From the NCBI GenBank assembly GCA_043736395.1, contig JAYTCQ010000362.1, positions 1 through 16,353 on the forward strand: a DNA stretch of 16,353 nt, given 5' to 3'. The stretch is from JAFDVL01 sp043736395 (GTDB taxonomy: Bacteria; Acidobacteriota; Blastocatellia; RBC074). The position numbers and the translations under genes are program-made. A model generated the notes under the pieces. It was not told the origin of the DNA and ran no database searches. It saw only the letters and a program-made list of their open reading frames with translations. Positions 1 to 7,175 of the stretch are shown here, in pieces (the stretch's first letter is position 1; each line of letters begins with the position of its first letter).

Positions 1-2760
1 ATGGAATATATCGAAGGGCAGTCCATCACCCATTACTGCACCGCGCATCAGCTTTCGCTCAACGACCGCCTGCAACTTTTTCGCACCGTCTGCGACGCCG
101 TGCAGTACGCGCATCAAAACCTGGTCGTGCATCGTGATCTCAAGCCCGGCAATATTTTGGTTACGGAAGCCGGGACAGTAAAGCTGCTCGACTTTGGCAT
201 CGCCAAGTTGCTCAACCCGGATTTGAGTCCTGACGATTCCGCCTCCACGCGCACGGGTCTGCATTTGATGACGCCGGAATATGCCAGCCCAGAACAAGTG
301 CGAGGCGAACCAATTACCACCGCCAGTGATGTGTATTCGTTGGGCATCGTGTTGTATGAGCTACTGACGGGACAGCGACCGTATCAATTTAAGAATCACT
401 CGTTGCCAGAAATCGAGCGCGTGATTTGTGAACAGGAACCGACAGCGCCGAGCAGAAGTCAGAAGTCAGAAGGCGGAACGCGGAACGTGCCAATCACCGA
501 CCACCAACCACCAGCCACGGCTTTGCGTGGCGACTTGGACAACATCGTCCTGATGGCGCTGCGCAAAGAGGCACGCCAACGCTATGGTTCGGTCGAACAG
601 TTGAGTGAAGACCTGCGGCGGTATTTGGCGGGGGAAGCGGTGCTGGCGCGCAAGGGCACGCTTGGCTATCGGGTTGGCAAGTTCGTGCGGCGGCACCGCA
701 TCGGCGTGGCGACCGCAGCCATCATTTTCATCACGCTGCTCGGCGGGATTGTGGCGACTTCATGGCAGGCGACAGTGGCGCGGGCGGGCGCACGTGAGAA
801 TCGCCGGTTGCTCTATGCTGCCCAAATGAACCTGGCGCAACAGGCTTGGGAAACGACGAATATTGCGCGTCTACGTGACTTGGTAGAAAGTCACCGACCG
901 TCACCGGATGCGTCACCAACGGAAGACTTGCGCGGCTTCGAGTGGTATTACCTATGGCGGCTTTATCATCACACGGGCGAACGCTTCAGCTTGCGACATA
1001 CGAAAGAAGTTTGGTCGGTTGCATTTGCACCGGACGGCAAAACGGTAGCGACGAGCGATGACGAGGGCAAAGTGAAGCTGTGGGATACCGCGACCGGACA
1101 GGAACTCCGCACGCTGCAGGGGCACACGAATACTGTTTGGTCGGTGGCTTGGTCACGGGATGGGCAAAAGCTGGCGACGGCTAGTCATGACAAAACGGTG
1201 AAATTGTGGGACGCGGAAACCGGGCGAGAACTGGTCACGCTCAGAGGACACACCAAGCGCGTCAATGCGGCGGTGTTCGCGCCGGATGGCAAAACATTGG
1301 CGACAGGCAGTGATGACGGCACGATGCGTGTGTGGGATGCGGTGACCGGCAGTGACCTACGGACGATTCAGAGCCGCGCGACCTGGGTGCGGGCACTGGC
1401 CTACTCGCCGGATGGTCGCACGTTAGCGAGCGGGCTTTCTGATTCTGTCAGGTTGTGGAATGCGAGTACGGGACAGGAACTTCGCACCTTTGATGCGCCA
1501 GTGGGGATGGTCTGGTCAGTCGCTTTTGCACCGGACGGCGTAATGCTGGCATCCGGTGGCAATGACCGCACGGTACATTTGTGGGAAGTTCAGACAGGGC
1601 AAGAACTCGCTGCGTTCAAGGGAACCAGCGAAATCCGCGCCGTTGTCTGGTCGCCGGATGGACAACGCCTGGCGAGCGGCAATGCTGATCGCACGGTGAA
1701 GTTATGGGATATAACCAGCAAGCAAGAACTCGCTACGCTCAAAGGCCATTTGGGACAAGTATGGGCGGTCGCATTTGCACCGGATGGAAAAACCTTAGCC
1801 ACATGTGGCGATGACTTCACTGCCAGATTATGGGACATCATGACAGCGCTGGAAATTACGACGCTCAAGACTGGTATGGTGGGAAGTACTATCGCATTTT
1901 CGCCCGAAGGTCAGCGGCTGGCGACAGGCAATACAGGCAGCAATATTGCCAAATTATGGGAAGTGGCGACAGGGCAGGAACTCGCTGTCTACCAAGGGCA
2001 CACGTATCTTGTTCCGGCGGTCGCTTTTGCGCTGAGTGGGAAAATGTTGGCGACGGGCAGTGCAGACCGCACCGCAAAATTATGGGATGCGGCAACAGGG
2101 CAGGAACTGGCGACCTTGTCAGGGCATTCAGCCCAGATCAGTGCCGTGGCGTTTACACCGGATGGGCGCAAACTGGCGACGGGCAGCTTTGATCGCACTG
2201 CGAAATTATGGGACGTGACAACAAGGCAGGAACTCGCCGTGCTCAAAGGGCATACTAACCTGATCTTTTCGGTTGCGTTCTCGCCCGACGGCACAAAGTT
2301 GGCAACGGGAAGTTATGATCTGACGACGAAGTTATGGGACGTGACGACAGGGCGTGAAATTGCCACGCTCAAAGGTCATAGCAAACCGATTCTCGCCGTC
2401 GCTTTTGCGCCTGACGGCAAGATACTCGCTACGGGCAGTGCTGATAGTACTGTCAAGTTATGGCAAGTGAGTACCGGGCAGGAACTCATGACGATCAAGG
2501 GGCACGCTGGACACGTTCGCTCCATCGCCTTTGCGCCGGATGGAAAGAGATTAGCCACGGGAAGCAGTGAAGGCATCGTCAGATTATGGGACGTGGCAAC
2601 AGGGCAGGAATTGCTCGCACTCAAGGGCCACACGGACGTGGTGACTGCCGTAGCTTTCTCGCCGGACGGGCAACTTCTGGTGAGCGGCAGCCAGGATGGC
2701 ACGATGAGGTTCTGGCGCGCGGCGACCCGTCAAGAGGTCGCCAATTCAGATAAACCGTAA
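1..2760 (+). CDS. Membrane-anchored Ser/Thr protein kinase with 14 WD40 repeats (5' partial)
   Basis: The gene is cut by the window edge. The visible part starts at the kinase hinge (MEYIEG), so the glycine-rich loop and the ATP-binding lysine lie upstream and the first ATG is probably internal. Numbering from that Met, I see the catalytic loop HRDLKPGN at 44-51 (Asp46), DFG at 64-66, an APE-equivalent YASPEQ at 94-99 and the subdomain XI arginine near 193. A single hydrophobic segment at about 234-254 follows a basic stretch, which suggests a cytoplasmic kinase and an exported C-terminal part. From about 333 to 912 there are 14 WD40 repeats of about 41-42 residues, most with a PDG-x-LATGS-D-x-T-KLWD pattern, enough for two seven-bladed propellers. 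This is the Pkn type common in Acidobacteria and Planctomycetes. The likely role is sensing or scaffolding through the propellers coupled to phosphorylation; the target may be the sigma factor encoded just downstream. Residues 152-172 are encoded by a heptad-repeat insertion. Confidence 0.93.
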   Translation: MEYIEGQSITHYCTAHQLSLNDRLQLFRTVCDAVQYAHQNLVVHRDLKPGNILVTEAGTVKLLDFGIAKLLNPDLSPDDSASTRTGLHLMTPEYASPEQVRGEPITTASDVYSLGIVLYELLTGQRPYQFKNHSLPEIERVICEQEPTAPSRSQKSEGGTRNVPITDHQPPATALRGDLDNIVLMALRKEARQRYGSVEQLSEDLRRYLAGEAVLARKGTLGYRVGKFVRRHRIGVATAAIIFITLLGGIVATSWQATVARAGARENRRLLYAAQMNLAQQAWETTNIARLRDLVESHRPSPDASPTEDLRGFEWYYLWRLYHHTGERFSLRHTKEVWSVAFAPDGKTVATSDDEGKVKLWDTATGQELRTLQGHTNTVWSVAWSRDGQKLATASHDKTVKLWDAETGRELVTLRGHTKRVNAAVFAPDGKTLATGSDDGTMRVWDAVTGSDLRTIQSRATWVRALAYSPDGRTLASGLSDSVRLWNASTGQELRTFDAPVGMVWSVAFAPDGVMLASGGNDRTVHLWEVQTGQELAAFKGTSEIRAVVWSPDGQRLASGNADRTVKLWDITSKQELATLKGHLGQVWAVAFAPDGKTLATCGDDFTARLWDIMTALEITTLKTGMVGSTIAFSPEGQRLATGNTGSNIAKLWEVATGQELAVYQGHTYLVPAVAFALSGKMLATGSADRTAKLWDAATGQELATLSGHSAQISAVAFTPDGRKLATGSFDRTAKLWDVTTRQELAVLKGHTNLIFSVAFSPDGTKLATGSYDLTTKLWDVTTGREIATLKGHSKPILAVAFAPDGKILATGSADSTVKLWQVSTGQELMTIKGHAGHVRSIAFAPDGKRLATGSSEGIVRLWDVATGQELLALKGHTDVVTAVAFSPDGQLLVSGSQDGTMRFWRAATRQEVANSDKP
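454..516. repeat. In-frame 63-bp tract of nine heptamers inside the kinase gene
   Basis: Nine consecutive 7-bp units lie here: three like AGAAGTC, two like GGAACGC, one intermediate (GCCAATC), then three like ACCGACC. Nine sevens make 63 bp, or exactly 21 codons, so the reading frame is kept. The tract encodes low-complexity residues 152-172 in the variable linker between kinase subdomains X and XI. The ACC-rich units are the reverse complement of the GGTGGTC units found at 4337-4371, which makes this the same repeat family as the intergenic tracts. Confidence 0.75.
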
Positions 2761-2777
2761 GCCCTATGGAGCAATAA

Positions 2778-2873
2778 CATTTTCCATTGTTCATTTGTCA
2801 TTTGATATTTTTCATTGGCAAGCGGTTCTTACTGGCGGGTGCGCTCTTAACCATGACAAATGGAAAATGAACA
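2778..2873. repeat. Palindromic heptad-repeat tract between kinase and sigma factor genes
   Basis: On the left, six units begin every 7 bp at 2778, 2785, 2792, 2799, 2806 and 2813, each starting CAT (one TAT), for example CATTTGT. On the right, the complementary ATG-type units start at 2853, 2860 and 2867 (ATGACAA, ATGGAAA, ATGAACA). The two arms are inverted around a central stretch of about 35 bp that is not heptad-like. The right arm ends 9 nt before the sigma factor start codon. Confidence 0.75.
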
Positions 2874-2882
2874 CTAAATTTT

Positions 2883-3455
2883 ATGTCGGAATCCAACCCA
2901 AAAGAATTCACACTCCTGCTGGCTGAATATCATAGCGGCGATCATGAAGCCGCGCAGCAATTGATCACGGTCGTTTATCAAGAACTGCGACACTTGGCAC
3001 AGTACTATCTTCAGCAGGAACGCTCTGATCACACATTGCAAGCGACAGCACTTGTCCATGAAGCATATCTTCGACTCTTCTCTGGCGAAGGCGACTTTGA
3101 GTGGCGAGATCGGGCGCATTTCTTCTCCATTGCTGCGCGGCAGATGCGTCGCGTACTCGTGGATTATGCGCGTCATAGAAATGCGGAAAAACGATTTGGC
3201 GGAACCATCAAATTCTCACTGGATGAGATTACCGGAGAATCTTTTAAGAAAGATGAGGAGATAATGGCATTGGATGAAGCCTTGCGCCAATTAGAAGTGA
3301 TTGCTCCACGTGCCAGCCAAGTGGTTGAGTTGCGTTTCTTTGCAGGGCTGATTGAAACTGAAGTAGCAGAAGTACTTGGAATTTCCCTCGCCACCCTCAA
3401 GCGAGATTGGGATTTCGCTAAAGCCTGGCTCTTTAGCCAGCTACGAAATTCTTAA
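2883..3455 (+). CDS. ECF-family sigma-70 factor (kinase-associated type)
   Basis: A 190-residue RNA polymerase sigma factor with only regions 2 and 4. Region 2 spans about 8-100 and includes the family-typical stretches LVHEAYLRL (58-66), FFSIAARQMRRVLVDYARHR and NAEKR. Region 4 spans about 130-186, with the helix-turn-helix around ELRFFAGLIETEVAEVLGIS and ending LKRDWDFAKAWL. This matches the Sigma70_ECF / Sig-70_X6 style abundant in Acidobacteria and Planctomycetes, which lacks a linked transmembrane anti-sigma factor and is often encoded beside Ser/Thr kinases. Phosphorylation-activated ECF factors are known (EcfP with PknT in Vibrio), so control by the kinase upstream is a reasonable inference. 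The length is normal. No Shine-Dalgarno sequence precedes the ATG; the leader is heptad-repeat DNA. I see no separate promoter, so read-through from the kinase gene is possible. Confidence 0.92.
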   Translation: MSESNPKEFTLLLAEYHSGDHEAAQQLITVVYQELRHLAQYYLQQERSDHTLQATALVHEAYLRLFSGEGDFEWRDRAHFFSIAARQMRRVLVDYARHRNAEKRFGGTIKFSLDEITGESFKKDEEIMALDEALRQLEVIAPRASQVVELRFFAGLIETEVAEVLGISLATLKRDWDFAKAWLFSQLRNS

Positions 3456-3478
3456 ATTTCAGTTTCTGATTATTACAG

Positions 3479-3492
3479 CCCAATGAGTTGGG
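3479..3492. terminator. Weak hairpin between convergent sigma factor and mqnD genes
   Basis: CCCAA and TTGGG form a 5-bp stem with a 4-nt loop, only 3 bp from the mqnD stop codon and 23 bp after the sigma factor stop. The flanks are AT-rich, but there is no clean T-run on either strand. It may be a bidirectional terminator for the convergent genes; support is weak. Confidence 0.25.
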
Positions 3493-3495
3493 TGC

Positions 3496-4332
3496 TTATT
3501 CTACGAACTCTACTTGCACTTGCTTCGGAATCACGCCTGCTTTGAAGCCTTCATCCAGCAACAACTGCACTGCTTTTTTATCCGCTTCCGTATAGCCCAG
3601 CGTACTTTTATTGACCCACATTGCGACGAAACGATCAGCGGTTTCGACTTCCATATCGCGGGCAAATTGCATGGAGTAATTGAGTGCAGCTTCGCGGTTG
3701 TCCATGGAATATTCAATGCTGCGATGGAGCCATTTAGAAACTTCTAATTGCAGCTCTCGACCTAAGGATCGCCGGATGCAATTTCCGCCCATCGGCAAAG
3801 GTAAGCCGGTTTCTTTTTTCCACCACGCGCCGAGGTCTACAATTTTATCAAGACCGTCTTCGTGGTACGTGAGCTGACCTTCGTGGATCAGCAAACCCGC
3901 ATCAACATTGCCTGCTTTTACTTCGTCAATGATTTTGTCGAATTCTACGACCACGTATTTGAATTCCGGCAGATACAATTTTAAAGCCAGAAAAGCACTG
4001 GTCAACGTACCAGGAATCGCGATTGTCATATCTTTGAGACGAGACGCCGGAACCGGTTCACGGGCGACAACAATTGGACCGTAACCATCGCCGATGCTCG
4101 CTCCGTGCGGCAGCAACGCGTAGTTGTCAGAGATGTGCGCATAAGCGTGAAATGAGACGGCGGTGACATCGAATTCCTGCGTCGTCATTGCAATTTGGTT
4201 GAGCGATTGAATGTCTTTGAGGACGTGCGTGAATTCCAATTCGTCGGTGTCAATTTTGTCGGTGGCGAGTCCATAAAACATGAACGCATCATCAGAATCA
4301 GGGCTGTGGGCAACTTTAATTTGTGTAGTCAT
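3496..4332 (-). CDS. mqnD: 1,4-dihydroxy-6-naphthoate synthase (futalosine pathway)
   Basis: A 278-residue cytoplasmic protein with the periplasmic-binding-protein-like fold of MqnD. It is expected to convert cyclic dehypoxanthine futalosine to 1,4-dihydroxy-6-naphthoate, an intermediate of menaquinone synthesis. Visible family signatures are HSPDSDDAFMFYGL at 9-22, VTAVSFHAYA at 56-65, LPHGASIGDGYGP at 74-86 and LLIHEGQLTY at 147-156. His150 in the last motif should correspond to the catalytic histidine described for the Thermus enzyme (His145); that alignment is mine. It is the last gene of the minus-strand cluster, 122 bp after mqnE, and that gap is filled by a heptad-repeat tract ending 4 bp from the start codon, so no Shine-Dalgarno sequence is visible. 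The length is normal and the motifs intact. Confidence 0.93.
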   Translation of the reverse strand: MTTQIKVAHSPDSDDAFMFYGLATDKIDTDELEFTHVLKDIQSLNQIAMTTQEFDVTAVSFHAYAHISDNYALLPHGASIGDGYGPIVVAREPVPASRLKDMTIAIPGTLTSAFLALKLYLPEFKYVVVEFDKIIDEVKAGNVDAGLLIHEGQLTYHEDGLDKIVDLGAWWKKETGLPLPMGGNCIRRSLGRELQLEVSKWLHRSIEYSMDNREAALNYSMQFARDMEVETADRFVAMWVNKSTLGYTEADKKAVQLLLDEGFKAGVIPKQVQVEFVE

Positions 4333-4336
4333 AAAT

Positions 4337-4473
4337 GGTGGTCGGTGAGCGGTGGTCGGTGGTCGGTTTTATGAAAGTTCGCGGTTCGCAGTGAAGACAG
4401 TTCGCTGCATTCTTACTTTGAACTGTGTACTACGATCTGCGAACTTCTTTCCGATCACCGACTCCCGACCACC
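4337..4473. repeat. Nested palindromic heptad-repeat tract between mqnD and mqnE
   Basis: The outer left arm holds five units of the GGTGGTC family (4337-4371). The inner left arm holds GTTCGCG and GTTCGCA units from 4377. After a short out-of-phase centre, five inverted units run 4410-4444, each ending AC or TC, such as TGCGAAC. Three inverted units of the first family follow at 4453-4473, such as GACCACC. The order is therefore C-B-B'-C'. The outer right arm overlaps the 3' end of mqnE, and the left arm ends 4 bp upstream of the mqnD start. Confidence 0.8.
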
Positions 4474-5579
4474 TTTTCATATTCTCGAAATGAATTGTAC
4501 GTCGTATCACGCTCAACGGCAGTGAATCCGGCTTCTTGAATTAAATGAATAATTTCTTTTTTGCTCGCTTCGTTTTCGCTGGGAGCTTCGACCAAATAGG
4601 ATTCCATTAATTCACCGCCTCCGGTGATGGTTCCGTCAAAATCGTTAGCCCCGAAATGAAGCGCGGTTTGCGCTAATTTTTTGCCGAGCATAACCCAATA
4701 TGCTTTGATGTGATCGAAGTTATCGAGCATCAAACGCGACACAGCAATCGTTTTTAAGCTGTCAATTCCTGACGGCCCTGGCAAATAACTAAGCTGTGTT
4801 CCGGCTGGAAAAAAAGCCAGCGGAATGAAGCATTGAAAGCCGCCGGACTTGTCTTGTTGTTCGCGTAATTTCACCAGATGATCTACGCGATCTTCGTGAT
4901 TCTCGATGTGACCGTAAAGCATCGTCGCATTGGTTTTGATATTTGCCTGATGAACTTTTCCAGCTAAATCCAGCCAGCGTTGTCCATCGGTTTTGTGCGA
5001 ACAGATTTTTTCGCGGACTCGTTCATGAAAAATTTCTGCGCCGCCGCCGGGACAGGAATCCATTCCCGCTTCGTGCAATTTTTGAATGACTTCTTCGTCA
5101 GACATTTTATAAAAATTCGCGAAGAAATCTATCTCCACCATTGTGAAAGCTTTCAGGTGCATCGCCGGAAATTCGCGCTTTAAGGTTGAAAGCAAATCGG
5201 TGTAATACGAGAAGGGCAGCCGTGTATTTAAGCCGCCGACAATGTGTAATTCCGTAGCTCCCTGCGCCTGTGCTTCGCGCGCCATCGCCAAATTTTCTTC
5301 GATGTTGTGCGTGTAACCGCCTTCCTGATTATGCTTCACAAAAAAGCCACAAAATTTGCAATCCGCGTAACAAAAATTCGTCGGATTCAAATGGCGATTG
5401 ACGTTGAAATAAGTATTGAGTCCGTGCTTGCGACGACGAACAATATCCGCGAGACGGCCTACGCCATGCAGGTCGTTGGAAGCGAATAACGTCACGCCGT
5501 CATCGAACGTTAATCGTTCGTTGGCGATCACTTTTTCTGTAATTGATTTGAGGTTGGGATCAATAAAAAAATTGTTCAT
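4455..5579 (-). CDS. mqnE: Aminodeoxyfutalosine synthase, radical SAM enzyme
   Basis: A 374-residue radical SAM enzyme of the MqnE/MqnC/CofH group. MqnE joins 3-[(1-carboxyvinyl)oxy]benzoate to the adenosyl part of SAM to give aminodeoxyfutalosine. The [4Fe-4S] motif CYADCKFC supplies Cys70, Cys74 and Cys77, preceded by NRHLNPTN. HIVGGLNTRLPF (about 112-123), GGGAEIF and TNATMLYGHIE are typical of the family; the HIVGG motif favours MqnE over MqnC. I chose the ATG at 5579 because family similarity (DPNLKSITEKV) begins there; an in-frame ATG at 5600 would add 7 residues (MRAPSKY). The last codons (KVVGSR) and the stop are encoded by heptad repeats, so the C-terminus looks acquired. It is transcribed with the redoxin gene, 37 bp upstream, and mqnD. 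Confidence 0.93.
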   Translation of the reverse strand: MNNFFIDPNLKSITEKVIANERLTFDDGVTLFASNDLHGVGRLADIVRRRKHGLNTYFNVNRHLNPTNFCYADCKFCGFFVKHNQEGGYTHNIEENLAMAREAQAQGATELHIVGGLNTRLPFSYYTDLLSTLKREFPAMHLKAFTMVEIDFFANFYKMSDEEVIQKLHEAGMDSCPGGGAEIFHERVREKICSHKTDGQRWLDLAGKVHQANIKTNATMLYGHIENHEDRVDHLVKLREQQDKSGGFQCFIPLAFFPAGTQLSYLPGPSGIDSLKTIAVSRLMLDNFDHIKAYWVMLGKKLAQTALHFGANDFDGTITGGGELMESYLVEAPSENEASKKEIIHLIQEAGFTAVERDTTYNSFREYEKVVGSR

Positions 5580-5616
5580 ATATTTACTGGGCGCTCGCAT
5601 CCTGTGGGCGACTCCA

Positions 5617-6210
5617 TTATTTTAATAATTTCTTAATCAATTTTTCCGCTTCTTTCCGATCCATTTCACCTGCGGCGGATTGCACTTCGGTTGCTAAAAT
5701 TTCGCCATCGGATTTCATCTTTTTCGTTTCGATCAATAACGAAAACGGAGTTCCCCATTTGCGTGCATCGCCGCACTGTTTGCGGTACATGAAATGCGTA
5801 GATTTTTCGCGCATTTTCTCATCACTATTTTCAATGCAAATCGGGTAAGTTGGTTGATGCGTTTTGATAAATTCTTTAACTTCTTGTTCGGAGGAATAAT
5901 TGCAGATGCCGACGACGGCTAAGCCTTTATCGCCGAATTTTTTCAGCAGATGACTGATGGTTTCATAATCGTGATTGCTGTTTTCGCACCACGCCGCGAA
6001 GTACGTTACAAGGACTAATTGCTTTCCTTTTGAAAATTCGCGCAGATCAATTTTTTGCCCTTCAATCATCGTCGGCAATGTAAAGTTTTTATATTCCAGC
6101 ATGTGACTTTGATACGAGACAAGCTGATGATCAATTTCATCTTTCAAGGCTTTTTGAGCATTGAGCGGAAGGCTCATTAAAAGTAAAAGTGCGAATAATA
6201 ATTTTTTCAT
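5617..6210 (-). CDS. Exported thioredoxin-fold (redoxin/TlpA-like) protein with CxxS site
   Basis: A 197-residue protein with a signal peptide: a KK start, hydrophobic core at about 4-16 and probable cleavage after LNA at 18. Residues 42-165 look like a redoxin/thioredoxin fold, with LVLVTYFAAWCENS at 65-78 and the cis-proline loop GTPFSLLIE at 153-161. The usual CxxC is replaced by Cys75-Glu-Asn-Ser78, so the resolving cysteine is missing at that position; Cys103, Cys125 and Cys146 remain. It may act as a monothiol reductase or isomerase in the periplasm, or use another cysteine. The start overlaps the mqnP stop by 4 nt (ATGA), which points to translational coupling, yet redoxins are not part of the known menaquinone pathway. 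The family assignment is good; the substrate is unknown. Confidence 0.82.
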   Translation of the reverse strand: MKKLLFALLLLMSLPLNAQKALKDEIDHQLVSYQSHMLEYKNFTLPTMIEGQKIDLREFSKGKQLVLVTYFAAWCENSNHDYETISHLLKKFGDKGLAVVGICNYSSEQEVKEFIKTHQPTYPICIENSDEKMREKSTHFMYRKQCGDARKWGTPFSLLIETKKMKSDGEILATEVQSAAGEMDRKEAEKLIKKLLK

Positions 6211-7067
6211 TTGAGTAATAAAATGTCTGCGGCAACTGTGAGAAATAAGATAATGCTGACAACAGCATTCGTCGTAAAAAATGCAGCATTCAGCCGCGAA
6301 AGGTCATTGGCTTTTACGATGCTGTGTTGATAAATAAGCAATGCCGCCGTCGCGAAAATCCCAATCAATCCAATCCAATGTAAACCTGTCAACGCATAAA
6401 CTGCGAGCAACGCTGCAAACATTCCAAGATGCAAAATCCGTGCGATCCAAAGTGCATTGGCAATGCCGAATTTTTGCGGGATCGAATTCAATCCTGCCTT
6501 CACATCAAATTCGTAATCCTGACAAGCGTAGATAACATCGAATCCCGCCGTCCACAACATTACTGCGAGGCTTAATAATAAAGGCACAGGAGAATCTATG
6601 GCTCCGCGGACTGCAATCCAGGCTCCGGTTGGCGCGATGCTCAGGCACCAGCCTAAAACCAGATGTGAAAAGCTGGTGAAGCGTTTCGTGTACGAATAAA
6701 AAAGAACTGACGCCAACGCAATCGGCGAAAGCAAAAGTGTTAATTGGTTTAGTTCATAAGCTGCAATAAAAAATAATATTGAAGACGCAGCAGTGAAGAG
6801 GGCAACAAAATTTGTGCTGAGCAATCCCGCCGGAATCGCACGCATAGACGTTCGTGGGTTTGCGGCATCAATGCTTTTATCCGCCAAACGATTAAACGCC
6901 ATCGCGGCAGAACGAGCTCCGACCATGGCGACGACAATCCAAAAAATTTGCCACGCCGAAGGGAATCCGTGCGCAGCCAGAACCGCACCCAAAAATGCAA
7001 AGGGAAGCGCGAACAAGGTGTGCTCAATCTTGATCATTTCCAAAGTTATTTTCAGGCTCTTTAACAT
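6207..7067 (-). CDS. mqnP: UbiA-family prenyltransferase, menaquinone (futalosine) branch
   Basis: A 286-residue integral membrane prenyltransferase. It should attach the polyprenyl chain to the naphthoate made by MqnD (established for MqnP). Both Asp-rich UbiA motifs are intact: NRLADKSID (Asn59, Asp63, Asp67) followed by RTSMRAIPAG, and DVIYACQDYEFD (Asp177, Asp184, Asp188) followed by GLNSIP. About eight or nine hydrophobic segments are visible. I chose the ATG at 7067, giving MLKSLKITLEMIKIEHTLFA, the usual N-terminus of this group. An in-frame ATG at 7124 would add 19 residues encoded almost wholly by heptad-repeat DNA and is unlikely. No clear Shine-Dalgarno sequence precedes either start. 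The gene lies downstream of ubiX and is coupled to the redoxin gene by a 4-nt overlap. Confidence 0.9.
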   Translation of the reverse strand: MLKSLKITLEMIKIEHTLFALPFAFLGAVLAAHGFPSAWQIFWIVVAMVGARSAAMAFNRLADKSIDAANPRTSMRAIPAGLLSTNFVALFTAASSILFFIAAYELNQLTLLLSPIALASVLFYSYTKRFTSFSHLVLGWCLSIAPTGAWIAVRGAIDSPVPLLLSLAVMLWTAGFDVIYACQDYEFDVKAGLNSIPQKFGIANALWIARILHLGMFAALLAVYALTGLHWIGLIGIFATAALLIYQHSIVKANDLSRLNAAFFTTNAVVSIILFLTVAADILLLK

Positions 7068-7075
7068 AAAAAATA

Positions 7076-7175
7076 GATGTTGGATGTTAGATATTTGATG
7101 CTGGGTTTTTGATGTGGATACCAAGTTCTTGAATCAGGAATCCCAGCATCCAGCATCTAAAATCTAGCATCTCTT
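7076..7175. repeat. Palindromic heptad-repeat tract between ubiX and mqnP
   Basis: On the left, units start at 7076, 7083, 7090, 7097, 7104 and 7111, mostly GAT-initiated such as GATGTTG and GATGCTG. On the right, inverted units cover 7141-7175, such as ATCCAGC and ATCTAGC. The tract fills the whole gap between mqnP and ubiX and overlaps the 3' end of ubiX, whose TAG stop lies inside a unit. Read on the minus strand, the left arm is open in the mqnP frame and creates a false N-terminal extension. Confidence 0.78.

Noticed and set aside
454..516. CRISPR array reading of the heptad tracts
   Set aside because: Units are 7 bp, contiguous and degenerate, with no spacers and no cas genes.
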